A stretch of 64,000 nt of DNA. Source: Microthrixaceae bacterium (GTDB lineage: Bacteria > Actinomycetota > Acidimicrobiia > Acidimicrobiales > Microtrichaceae). The number at the start of each line of letters is the position of its first letter. Within the stretch, counting starts at the first letter, position 1. This document shows, piece by piece, positions 1 through 8,005 of this stretch. The translations under genes and the position numbers were made by a program. Below the pieces are notes generated by a model. The model was given only the letters and a program-made list of their open reading frames with translations, made no database searches and was not told where the DNA came from. Where the stretch lies: NCBI GenBank assembly GCA_023957995.1, contig JAMLGK010000018.1, positions 1 through 64,000 on the forward strand. Reading direction: 5' to 3'.

Positions 1-63
1 GCGATGTTGCTCGCCAACACAGTTGCGGCCGCCGAACGCGCGGCGCTGGGGGACTACCGATGA
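1..63 (+). CDS. C-terminal end of an unidentified gene (partial)
   Basis: An open frame enters from the left edge and ends at TGA 61-63, giving a 20-residue tail (AMLLANTVAAAERAALGDYR). The stop overlaps the metF ATG at 60 (ATGA), so the two genes are probably translationally coupled in one operon. The tail is Ala-rich and too short to assign a family. A one-carbon or methionine role is only a guess from its neighbour. Confidence 0.6.
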   Translation, partial: AMLLANTVAAAERAALGDYR

Positions 64-935
64 CCAGGATCGCGGATCTCCTCGCCGAGGGGCCGACGCT
101 GAGCGTCGAGTTCTTCCCACCCAAGACCGACGAGGGCATCGAAAAGCTGTCCGACACCATCGACGAACTGGAGAAGCTGAGTTGCCCGGCGGTGCCGGCA
201 GATCGGCTGAGTTTCGTCTCGATCACCTACGGGGCGGGAGGCAGCACCCGCGACCGCACCCGTGACCTGGTGGTGCGGGTGAACGAACGGCGGCCGTTCC
301 CGGCGATGCCTCACCTCACCTGCATGGGTCACACCCGTGCCGAGATCGACGACCTGCTCGCCGACTACGCGGCCAACGGCGTTCACAACGTCCTCGCGCT
401 GGCGGGAGATCCACCGGCAGACGGGTCCCCGGTCACCGGTGACTTCACCTATGCGACAGAGCTGATCGAGGCGATTCGGGCTGCGGGGGACTTCTCGGTC
501 GGCGTGGCCGCACACCCAGAGCTGCATCCCAGGTCACCGGACCGGGCGCACGACCGTCGATACCTGGCCGAGAAGCTGAACGCGGCCGACTTCGGGATCA
601 CGCAGTTCTTCTTCGATGCCGACGACTACTTCTCGATGGTGGAGGACCTCGCCGACCGGGGCTGCGAAACGCCGGTACTGCCGGGCGTGATGCCGCTGTT
701 GAACCCCACCACCGCTCGCCGATTCGCCGGCATTGCAGGAGCGACGTTCCCCGAGGAGCTCGCTGCTCGGGTGGAAGCTGCCGAGGATCCCGCTCAGCGG
801 ATGGCCATTGCCGCCGACGCCGCTGCTGAACTCTCAGCAGAACTGCTCGAGCGTGGAGTGCCCGGTCTGCACATCTACTGCATGAACCGTTCCGATGTGG
901 TCGAGGCGCTTCTCGGACGGCTCACCACGGGCTAG
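60..935 (+). CDS. metF: 5,10-methylenetetrahydrofolate reductase
   Basis: FAD-dependent cytosolic enzyme that reduces methylene-THF to methyl-THF for methionine synthesis. The 291-aa length is normal for the bacterial family. The N-terminal VEFFPP motif carries the conserved acidic residue (E17), and TCMG and NVLALAGDPP follow in the TIM-barrel; the usual Arg of the LALRGD motif is Ala here. The C-terminus has the family-type GLHIYCMNRS stretch. The ATG overlaps the upstream stop, which fixes the start and implies an operon. No clear terminator was seen downstream. Confidence 0.93.
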   Translation: MTRIADLLAEGPTLSVEFFPPKTDEGIEKLSDTIDELEKLSCPAVPADRLSFVSITYGAGGSTRDRTRDLVVRVNERRPFPAMPHLTCMGHTRAEIDDLLADYAANGVHNVLALAGDPPADGSPVTGDFTYATELIEAIRAAGDFSVGVAAHPELHPRSPDRAHDRRYLAEKLNAADFGITQFFFDADDYFSMVEDLADRGCETPVLPGVMPLLNPTTARRFAGIAGATFPEELAARVEAAEDPAQRMAIAADAAAELSAELLERGVPGLHIYCMNRSDVVEALLGRLTTG

Positions 936-1309
936 CCGCTCAACACCGGATAGAGGCCTGTTACTGCCAAGGGCTGGTGTTTACCCAAAGTTGAATGACG
1001 TATAGCATTTGCTCAGGTCAGACCACTCCGGGCTCGGGGCGAGCACATCGGGGAAATGTCCTGTGTCGACCTGTCCAACGGCAGCCCTGGAGCCCATGTG
1101 CACCATGATGAACGATTCCCCGCCGAGGTGGATACCGTTCACGGTGTGACCTACAGCATCTCAGTCGCAGCTTCTCCGCTGGGCGTGTCCCGGCCGTTGG
1201 CTCGGCTGTGGGCAGAAACTCACAACTCTCATCAATCGGCCGATGGCTGAGGTGATGGACCAAGAACTCACGCTGGTGCGATCCAGCATGACCACGCAGA
1301 GGGATACCA
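936..1309. other. 374-bp intergenic region before the pilus locus
   Basis: No convincing gene was found; short open frames on both strands here lack ribosome binding sites and recognisable content. It probably holds the pilB promoter and leader. The best -10-like hexamer is TATAGC at 1001-1006, with GTTTAC at 979-984 as a weak -35 (16-bp spacing). I looked for a GEMM-type c-di-GMP riboswitch and saw none. Confidence 0.5.
979..1006 (+). promoter_or_regulatory. Weak candidate promoter for the pilB operon
   Basis: GTTTAC (979-984), 16-bp spacer, TATAGC (1001-1006). It lies in the AT-richest part of the gap and would leave a leader of about 300 nt before the GTG at 1310. The match to the vegetative consensus is modest. 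Confidence 0.25.
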
Positions 1310-3397
1310 GTGGCACTCTTCGGTAAGAAGGCCGACAAGCAGAAGCCGGGTTCGGTCAACTTCGACAGCTCGGACGAAGCCGCGCTCACGGATCAGATCG
1401 ACGCCTGGGTCTCGACCAACCGCCCGCGCCTGGGCGAGGTTCTCATGGAGCTGGGCATCATCGAGCCCGGCGACGTCGAAGAGGCGCTCAGGCTTCAGGC
1501 CGAGGAGACAGAGGAAGCCCGCAAGGCCCTGGTTGCTGCGGCCGAGGCCGAAGGTCAGGATCCCCTCGACCCCTCGATGTCACAAGCGCTGGTGCCTGTG
1601 AAGCCCCGGGTCGGCGAGGTACTGATGCGCGATGGGGTGCTCGACGAGGTGAGCCTCGCCGCCGCTCTCAGCCGGCAGTTCGGGGTGCCCCTGGCCGATC
1701 TTCGCGTCGAGTCCCCTGATCCGGAGGCCGTTCAACTCGTACCGGAGGAACTTGCGCGCGAACACGTGATCCTTCCGCTCAAGTTCGAGAACGACCGCCT
1801 CCAGGTGGTCACCGCCGATCCGTTCGACGTCGAGGCGATCCGCGCGATCACCTACCACGTCGGCAAGGTTGCGCTGCGGATCGGGGCCCGCAGCGAGATC
1901 GAGCGCCATCTGGACCGCGCCTACAACGTGCTTTCCGCGGCCGACGACCACATCCGGGCCTTCGAGCTCAGCTACGACGAGCCCAATCAGGAGAATCGCG
2001 CCGACAACGCACTCCAGTTCGACGAAAACGCTCCTGTCGTCCAGGTCGTCAATCGTGTGATCACCCAGGCGGTACGTCAGCGGGCGTCGGACGTTCACGT
2101 TGAGCCCACCGAGGATGACGTGACCGTCCGCTACCGCATCGACGGTGCAATGACCGACGCGATCCACCTACCGCAGCGCATGGGGCCGGCGGTCACCAGT
2201 CGGATCAAGGTGATGTCGGAGCTCAACATCGTTGAACGTCGGCGACCCCAGGACGGCCAGTTCGGAGTGAGCGTCGACGGTCGGCCGATCGATTTCCGTG
2301 TGTCGATCGTGCCCACCGTTCACGGCGAGAAGACCGTGCTTCGACTTCTCGACAAGACCAAGTCGCTGATCAGTCTCCCCGATCTGGGCATGAACGAAGA
2401 AGTGGTCGACAAGTTCACCAAGATCGTGAGTTCCCCATTGGGAATGCTGCTCTGCACAGGCCCCACAGGATCGGGCAAGACGACCACCCTGTATGCGACC
2501 TTGAACGAGCTGCGCGATCCCACGAAGAACATCGTGACAATTGAGGACCCTGTGGAGTATCAGTTCGCTGGTATAACGCAGATGCCTGTCACCGGTAGCG
2601 GGATCACTTTCGCCGATGGCCTGCGCGGAATACTGCGTCAGGACCCCGACACCATTCTCGTCGGTGAGATCCGCGATGAGGAGACCGCCCGCATCGCCAT
2701 GCAGGCGGCACTGACCGGCCACTTCGTGCTCTCTTCCTTGCACGCGGTGGACGCCGTCGCGGCGGTGCACCGGTTCACCGACATGGGAATAGAGCCCTTC
2801 CTGGTCGCTTCTGCCCTCAGCGGTGTGGTGGGACAGCGGCTCCTGAGGCGCAACTGCACAGGATGTGCCGAGAGCTACACCCCCAGCGCCTCAGAATCTC
2901 GGATGCTCGAGCGCTACTCCAATCTCACCCCCGTGTGGACCAAGGGAGCCGGCTGTGAACTGTGTTCAGGCACCGGTTACCGAGGGCGTGTCGGCGTATA
3001 CGAGCTGTTGGTGTTCACAGACACGATCCGGGACCTTGTCGTAGCGAAGGCCACTCACCATGAGATCAAGGCTGTCGCGATCGAGGAAGGCATGCGGACC
3101 ATGCAGCAGGAGGCTTTTGACCTCGTGGCCAAGGGTTTGACCACCGTCGATGACGTGTTGCGCAGTGTCTACGCAGCAGGGATGGATTCAGATGCCGCTC
3201 CGGTCGGTGAACTCGAACAAGGCAAGTCTGAGCTTCCTGTGGGGAAGCGGGCAATCTCAGGGTTGCAGGAGGACAGCGAAATGGATGATGATTCACTCAG
3301 AGATTCGAGAGGTGAACTCGTAGTGGACAGGGGAGGGGCGATCCCCACTGGTCCGTCCACAGTGGGTGCGTCTGCTTCGGGTGAGGGCGAATCATGA
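1310..3397 (+). CDS. pilB: Type IV pilus assembly ATPase PilB (GspE family)
   Basis: Cytoplasmic hexameric ATPase that powers pilus extension. Two MshEN-type nucleotide-binding motifs are visible near the N-terminus (R40-Q63 and R100-Q123), the second followed by the usual FGVPLADL. They are separated by a charged, Ala/Glu-rich insert of about 36 residues instead of the normal short linker. Walker A GPTGSGKTTT is near residue 385, the Walker B region (DPDTILVGEIRDEET) near 450, and a PilB-type CxxC...CxxC zinc site near 515-550. After the ATPase core there is an acidic, Ser-rich tail of about 70 residues. Start GTG 1310 is preceded by an AGAGGGA ribosome site. The end overlaps pilC (ATGA). 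Confidence 0.95.
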   Translation: MALFGKKADKQKPGSVNFDSSDEAALTDQIDAWVSTNRPRLGEVLMELGIIEPGDVEEALRLQAEETEEARKALVAAAEAEGQDPLDPSMSQALVPVKPRVGEVLMRDGVLDEVSLAAALSRQFGVPLADLRVESPDPEAVQLVPEELAREHVILPLKFENDRLQVVTADPFDVEAIRAITYHVGKVALRIGARSEIERHLDRAYNVLSAADDHIRAFELSYDEPNQENRADNALQFDENAPVVQVVNRVITQAVRQRASDVHVEPTEDDVTVRYRIDGAMTDAIHLPQRMGPAVTSRIKVMSELNIVERRRPQDGQFGVSVDGRPIDFRVSIVPTVHGEKTVLRLLDKTKSLISLPDLGMNEEVVDKFTKIVSSPLGMLLCTGPTGSGKTTTLYATLNELRDPTKNIVTIEDPVEYQFAGITQMPVTGSGITFADGLRGILRQDPDTILVGEIRDEETARIAMQAALTGHFVLSSLHAVDAVAAVHRFTDMGIEPFLVASALSGVVGQRLLRRNCTGCAESYTPSASESRMLERYSNLTPVWTKGAGCELCSGTGYRGRVGVYELLVFTDTIRDLVVAKATHHEIKAVAIEEGMRTMQQEAFDLVAKGLTTVDDVLRSVYAAGMDSDAAPVGELEQGKSELPVGKRAISGLQEDSEMDDDSLRDSRGELVVDRGGAIPTGPSTVGASASGEGES

Positions 3398-4611
3398 CTG
3401 CGACACAATCGAAGTACCGCTACGAGGCCGAGACGCTCGATGGCGAGCGTGTCAAGGGCGACATTGTCGCCGTTTCGGCACACGTCGCCCGCAATGAGCT
3501 GGCCGTTCAGGGCATGCGTGTCCACAAGATCTCGGAGCGCAAGGGTGTCAATGTCGAGATAACCAAGCAGAAGGTTCCGCTTGTCGACATCATGCACTTC
3601 TCCCGTCAGATGGCGACGTTCTTGCGTGCCGGCGTCCCGGTCACCGAGGCGCTCGCCAATCTGCGCGAGGATGCTGAGAACAAGCGCTTCAAGGAAGTGC
3701 TGGGCGATGTGCTCGACCGAGTGGCCTCGGGTAGGTCGGTCACCGAGTCACTGGACCGCCATGCCGACGTGTTCCCGGCCTACTTCATGGCACTGTTGGG
3801 CTCGGCGGAGCTCACCGGCCGGATGGACGAGGCGTTCGACCAGCTCCATTCGTACATCCGACGCGATGTGGAGCTTTCCAGGTCTGTTCGCAAGGCATTG
3901 ATCTACCCGATGATCCTCATGGGTGTTTCGATACTCGTTGTCTTGGTCATAGTCGTGTTCGCGATCCCGAAGTTTGCAGATTTCTTCGCGGATTTCGATG
4001 CCGAGTTGCCATTGCCCACCCGGATGCTCATGAGCGTGGCGGACTTCGTGGGTTCCACTGCAGGGCTGATCACCGGTGTGGTGCTGGTGATCGCCGCTGC
4101 CGGAGCACTTCTGTATGTCCGCACTCCCAAGGGTCGGCGGAACCTGCACGCGGTGCAGTTGAAGATCCCCATGGTCTCCACAGTGGTTACCTACTCGTCG
4201 ACCGAGCGGTTCACGCGCGTGCTGGCGGCCTTGCTCGAGTCCGGCGTGCCGCTGCCGGAAGCCCTTCCGACCTCGATCGACTGCGCGAACAACATGGTCT
4301 ACCAGGAGCGCCTGCGCGAGTCGATGGAGGGCGTGATCGAGGGCCAGGGCTTCGCCGAGCCTCTGGCTCGAACCGATCTGTTCCCAACAGCCGTCATCCA
4401 GATGGTGCGCGTCGGTGAGCGAACCGGTGAGCTGTCGGATCAGCTGGAGAACGCCGCATCGTTCTACGAAGAGGAACTCGAGTACGCGGTCGACAAGCTC
4501 ACGGCCTGGTTCGAGCCGATCATGATTCTGTTCATCGGAATAGTTGTCGGCTTCGTCGCACTGGCCATGGTCTCGGCAATGTACGGGATCTACAACCAGG
4601 TCGAGCTCTAG
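3394..4611 (+). CDS. pilC: Type IV pilus inner-membrane platform protein PilC
   Basis: Polytopic membrane protein (405 aa, normal length) that couples the PilB/PilT motors to pilin movement. Two T2SSF repeats are visible: HFSRQMATFLRAGVPVTEAL near residue 67, and the related TERFTRVLAALLESGVPLPEAL near 270. Hydrophobic segments lie near 169-190, 224-245 and 373-400. The ATG overlaps the pilB stop, and the V1 minor pilin gene follows after 30 bp, so all appear to be in one transcription unit. Confidence 0.95.
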   Translation: MTATQSKYRYEAETLDGERVKGDIVAVSAHVARNELAVQGMRVHKISERKGVNVEITKQKVPLVDIMHFSRQMATFLRAGVPVTEALANLREDAENKRFKEVLGDVLDRVASGRSVTESLDRHADVFPAYFMALLGSAELTGRMDEAFDQLHSYIRRDVELSRSVRKALIYPMILMGVSILVVLVIVVFAIPKFADFFADFDAELPLPTRMLMSVADFVGSTAGLITGVVLVIAAAGALLYVRTPKGRRNLHAVQLKIPMVSTVVTYSSTERFTRVLAALLESGVPLPEALPTSIDCANNMVYQERLRESMEGVIEGQGFAEPLARTDLFPTAVIQMVRVGERTGELSDQLENAASFYEEELEYAVDKLTAWFEPIMILFIGIVVGFVALAMVSAMYGIYNQVEL

Positions 4612-4641
4612 GAAGATGCGGCTGCTGGGGAGCGGTGGGGT

Positions 4642-5154
4642 GTGACCAGCCAATGGTCGGACGCGCTGGCGCGTCGAAGCAGAACCCAGGCCGGGGAGAT
4701 CCTGATCGAAACCCTGATCACCGTGCTCCTGTTGGCGATAGGGGTTGTCGCTCTGATCGGCGCGCTGCTTGCAACTATCAAGAACACCGCCATAAATGAG
4801 CAGTTCATTCGCTCCGGCAATGAGGTCACTTCGATGGCCGAGATCCTCGACGTGGTGCCCTACCGGAACTGCGCCACCCGAACGCAATACACCAACGATC
4901 TAGCGGCGGCCTACAGCGAGCCCAACGGCTACGACGGCGAGATCCTGGTGACCGGCGTCGAGTACCTGGACGACGCCCAGGCGTCCACCCCAGCTTGGAA
5001 CTCCGGCCCCTGCACCAACGACCAGGGTCTGCAGAGGCTGACCCTGCAGGTCAGGCGCTCGGGTGGCCTCGAGATCGGTTCCAAGCTGACTGTGGTGAAG
5101 CGGGACAACGTGTGTGATCCCGCTCTGTCGCCCGAACCAGGAGAGGTCTGTTGA
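4642..5154 (+). CDS. Short prepilin-like protein V1 (PilV type)
   Basis: 170 aa with a class III (prepilin) signal: cleavage expected after G18, Glu at mature position 5 (E23), then a hydrophobic stalk of about 20 residues. It is therefore a likely PilD substrate and minor pilin. The C-terminal domain holds several cysteines (YRNCATR, SGPCTNDQG and two near the end). It shares features with V2 at 15270: a tyrosine-rich strand, a PAWN(S/D) stretch, and NDQG after a Cys. Start GTG 4642 follows a G-rich ribosome site. It overlaps W1 at its stop. It opens the first V-W-X cassette. Confidence 0.8.
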   Translation: MTSQWSDALARRSRTQAGEILIETLITVLLLAIGVVALIGALLATIKNTAINEQFIRSGNEVTSMAEILDVVPYRNCATRTQYTNDLAAAYSEPNGYDGEILVTGVEYLDDAQASTPAWNSGPCTNDQGLQRLTLQVRRSGGLEIGSKLTVVKRDNVCDPALSPEPGEVC

Positions 5155-7994
5155 GCCGTCCTCGGTTGTTCTCGATGGCCTCCACAGGCCGGAATCGTCC
5201 GGATTCGGTGCTCCCGAGAGTTGCCGGCCAGGCCGGTGTCGCGCTCGCCGAGGTTCTGGTGGCGATTGCGATTCTCGGGATGATCATCGCTCCGCTGAGC
5301 GCCGCGCTGCTCGTCACCTTCCAGGGCACCAAGACCGTCGATGACACACTCGACATGAGCGGCGATGCGCAGCGTCTCGGTGACGCGTGGACCATGGATG
5401 TGCAGACCGTCGAACCCGGCGGAGTCAATGTGGCGCAGTGTCCGCCGCCTGAGGACCAGAACTCCACCACACTCGTCACCTTCGGATGGGACCTGGATTC
5501 CGGCACCCCCAGGCGCGCTACGTGGGCAGTGGTCGGGGAGGGCGAGGACCTCGACATCGTCCGTCGATACTGCGAGGGCGAGACGGTCGTGCAGGTTCAG
5601 ACCGTTGCGAAGAACTTCGGCAAAGCCGGAATGACTCAGGGAGACCAGCCCGTGTTCGGGCCGGATCCGCTGGAACCCATGGACTTCTGTCCCGTCGACG
5701 CCAATGACATCGGTCGTACCTGCACCATCAACGTCGGGACTGCTTCGACCGCCGCACCGGACTACAGCCTCACGGTGGCACGACGCGCTGCGGACGGTGA
5801 TGCCCTCAACACTCCCCGCCCTCCGAAGCGCCCCACCGTCGACTGCTCTGACACCGCGTCGGTCTATGCCCGAAACCAGTATGTGGTCATCTCCTGGACC
5901 CCGCCAGCGGTGCCGCCGGGGCAGCTACCGACCTCGGGTTTCACCGCAGCGGCATTCACAAACGCTTCGGGAACCGGCACGCCGGTGGTGGCTTCTGCCG
6001 GTCCGACCGCGACGAGCGCGCGAATCGAGCCGCTGGTGAATGGCACGACCTACTGGGTGGGTGTGCGAGCCAACAACGCTGCAGGCGATGGGCTCCTGTC
6101 CACACCGCTCTGCCAACTCACACCGCAGCCCTCCATCCCCGACCAACCGACAGCTGTCACTGCGGTGAACGCGGGCGCCGCGAACGGGCAGACGCTCAAT
6201 GTCTCATGGACCCCTCCGGCCAACGATGGTGGCTCTGCGATCACGGCTTGGAAGCTCGTGGCGGTAGACCCCGGCGGAAATGAGGTCACCTGCCCCGGCG
6301 ACCCTGTTCCCGGCGTCGGCGCCACCTCCGGATCCATGACCTGTCTCACCCATCGGACCCGCTACAGCGTCTACGTGGTTGCCGTCAATGCGGCGGGGGA
6401 CAGCCCGGCTTCGGATCCGTCCGATTTCGCCACTCCGTACTATCCGATGGTCTATGTCAAGGCGGGTGGGTCCACCGCTGGTTCCTGCGGTTCGGCCACC
6501 GATCCGTGTGCGACCATCGATCTCGGTCTTAGCAAGACCACCTCTGGCGCCTCTCGCGTCGCAGTGGCCGAGGGTTCCTACTCTCCGTTCCTCATGGCCT
6601 CAGGGCGAGTCGTCGAGGGTGGTTTCAGTCCTGACTTCCTCCAGTCGCGCACAGGCAACCCTGCGGTGGTCCTCACGACCACGGTGAGGAGTCCCACCAC
6701 CACGGTGGCGGCCATCGAGGCCAACAGTTCGCTCGCCGCCGGGACCCGACTGGAGCAGCTGACGGTACTCGGAGCCACCACTGGTATCTACGTGCACGGT
6801 TGTGGAAGCGGTCTCGTGATGGACGGGCTGGACGTGACAGGCACCGGGACTCCGGCCTTCGATCCGACGGGAGTGGTCATCTCGGGTTGCAATGCCACGG
6901 TCAAGTCATCGACGGTTCGCAGCGGGCCGACATCTGGCACTGGCAGTTCCGCATATGGAATCCGAACGATCAGCGGGACCGTGACGGTTGAGTCCTCGAC
7001 GGTGACGGCTGAGCGGGCCGTCGCCCAAGGTAGCGCCGGTTCATCTGGCGGCTCGGGATCCAACGGCTACGGCGGCGGTGGTGGACAGAACGGCGGGAGC
7101 CACAGCACTAGGAACGGCGGATCCGGAGGTGCAGCGTTCACCGCCGGCGGAAACGGCGCCAAGGCGAACGGTAGGAGCAGCGGGTGGACCGGTGGGTCGG
7201 GAAGCGGCGGCGCCTGCGGCGGTGGTGGTGGCTCGATAGGTGGCTACAACGGTGACGGCGGAGGCGGAGGATGCGCCGGGGCCAATGGAGCGACCGGTTC
7301 GCACGGCAACGGTGGGGCGATGACTGCCGCTGGATTCGGCGGTGGAGTCCTCTCGACCGCTGGTACCGGTGCCACAGGAGGCACCGGAGGCACTGGTACG
7401 AGCGGTGGTGGCGGCGGTTCCGGTGGCGCTGGGTGTGACTCTGGCTGGTGCGTCGGCGATTGGCAGGGTGGCGGTTCCGGTGGCGGCGGTGGTGGCGGCG
7501 GTTCCGGTGGTGGCGGTGGCACAGGTGGCAGGCGCGGAGGCTTCTCGGTGGGTGTCTACGTCTACAACGGCAATGCCGTGATCGACGGAGCGACCGTCGT
7601 CTCGTCCTCCGATGCCGGCAATGGTGGCACCGGTGGTGGCGGCGGTGCCGGTGGGTCCGGTGGGTCGGGTGGCTCTGGTGGGTCCGGCGGAAACGGTGGC
7701 GGTGGTGGATGCGCCGGTTCGCCCGGCAACTCTGGTTGCGGTGGCGGCAACTCCGGTGGCTACATGGGCGCCGGTGGTGGCGGAGGTGGTGGCGGTGGTG
7801 GTGCCGGCGGTTACGGCGGCACCGGTGGTGGTGGAGCAGGCGGATGGTCCGTCGCGCTCCTGCATGTTGGCAGCGGATCGATCACCTACGCCGGCGACCC
7901 TGCGACGGGGCTGGCAGTCGGAACCGCCGGTGCAGGTGGTTCATCTGTCAAGTCCGGGGCGACCGGAGTTGCCGCGAAGACGTACAACGTTTAG
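5151..7994 (+). CDS. Giant prepilin-like protein W1: FN3, beta-helix-like and Gly-rich domains
   Basis: 947 aa. Prepilin signal with cleavage after G29 and Glu at +5 (E34), then a pseudopilin-type domain to about residue 220. Two fibronectin-III-like modules follow (about 230-325 and 330-428, each with a SWTPP strand). A segment of about 433-625 opens with DPCATIDLGL and resembles DUF1565/pectin-lyase-type beta-helices. Next is a glycine-rich tract (about 627-903) of GGSGG/GGGG repeats like PE_PGRS or glycine-rich adhesins, and a short non-repetitive end. The TTG start (TTGA overlap with V1, AGGAGAGG five bases upstream) gives an N-terminus matching the paralog W2. An exposed pilus-tip or adhesin role is inference. 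Confidence 0.82.
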   Translation: MSRPRLFSMASTGRNRPDSVLPRVAGQAGVALAEVLVAIAILGMIIAPLSAALLVTFQGTKTVDDTLDMSGDAQRLGDAWTMDVQTVEPGGVNVAQCPPPEDQNSTTLVTFGWDLDSGTPRRATWAVVGEGEDLDIVRRYCEGETVVQVQTVAKNFGKAGMTQGDQPVFGPDPLEPMDFCPVDANDIGRTCTINVGTASTAAPDYSLTVARRAADGDALNTPRPPKRPTVDCSDTASVYARNQYVVISWTPPAVPPGQLPTSGFTAAAFTNASGTGTPVVASAGPTATSARIEPLVNGTTYWVGVRANNAAGDGLLSTPLCQLTPQPSIPDQPTAVTAVNAGAANGQTLNVSWTPPANDGGSAITAWKLVAVDPGGNEVTCPGDPVPGVGATSGSMTCLTHRTRYSVYVVAVNAAGDSPASDPSDFATPYYPMVYVKAGGSTAGSCGSATDPCATIDLGLSKTTSGASRVAVAEGSYSPFLMASGRVVEGGFSPDFLQSRTGNPAVVLTTTVRSPTTTVAAIEANSSLAAGTRLEQLTVLGATTGIYVHGCGSGLVMDGLDVTGTGTPAFDPTGVVISGCNATVKSSTVRSGPTSGTGSSAYGIRTISGTVTVESSTVTAERAVAQGSAGSSGGSGSNGYGGGGGQNGGSHSTRNGGSGGAAFTAGGNGAKANGRSSGWTGGSGSGGACGGGGGSIGGYNGDGGGGGCAGANGATGSHGNGGAMTAAGFGGGVLSTAGTGATGGTGGTGTSGGGGGSGGAGCDSGWCVGDWQGGGSGGGGGGGGSGGGGGTGGRRGGFSVGVYVYNGNAVIDGATVVSSSDAGNGGTGGGGGAGGSGGSGGSGGSGGNGGGGGCAGSPGNSGCGGGNSGGYMGAGGGGGGGGGGAGGYGGTGGGGAGGWSVALLHVGSGSITYAGDPATGLAVGTAGAGGSSVKSGATGVAAKTYNV

Positions 7995-8005
7995 CTGAGG
8001 TCACG

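Noticed and set aside
936..1309. Possible c-di-GMP (GEMM) riboswitch upstream of pilB
   Set aside because: I looked for the GEMM core and tetraloop pattern and could not find it.
3748..4887. Long antisense open frames under pilC, the ABC exporter genes and sdhA
   Set aside because: High-GC coding regions leave antisense frames open. None has a ribosome site or family motif.
7041..7865. Antisense Pro- or Thr/Ala-rich open frames opposite the Gly-rich tracts (also 17227-18687)
   Set aside because: They are mirror images of the Gly/Ser codons of W1 and W2, without start signals or conserved motifs.
7448..8005. Open frame running upstream of X1 that encodes a strongly Arg/Trp-rich sequence
   Set aside because: It is the shifted reading of the W1 glycine-rich repeats (GGT/GGC codons), not a real N-terminus. 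The X1 prepilin signal starts at 8006.
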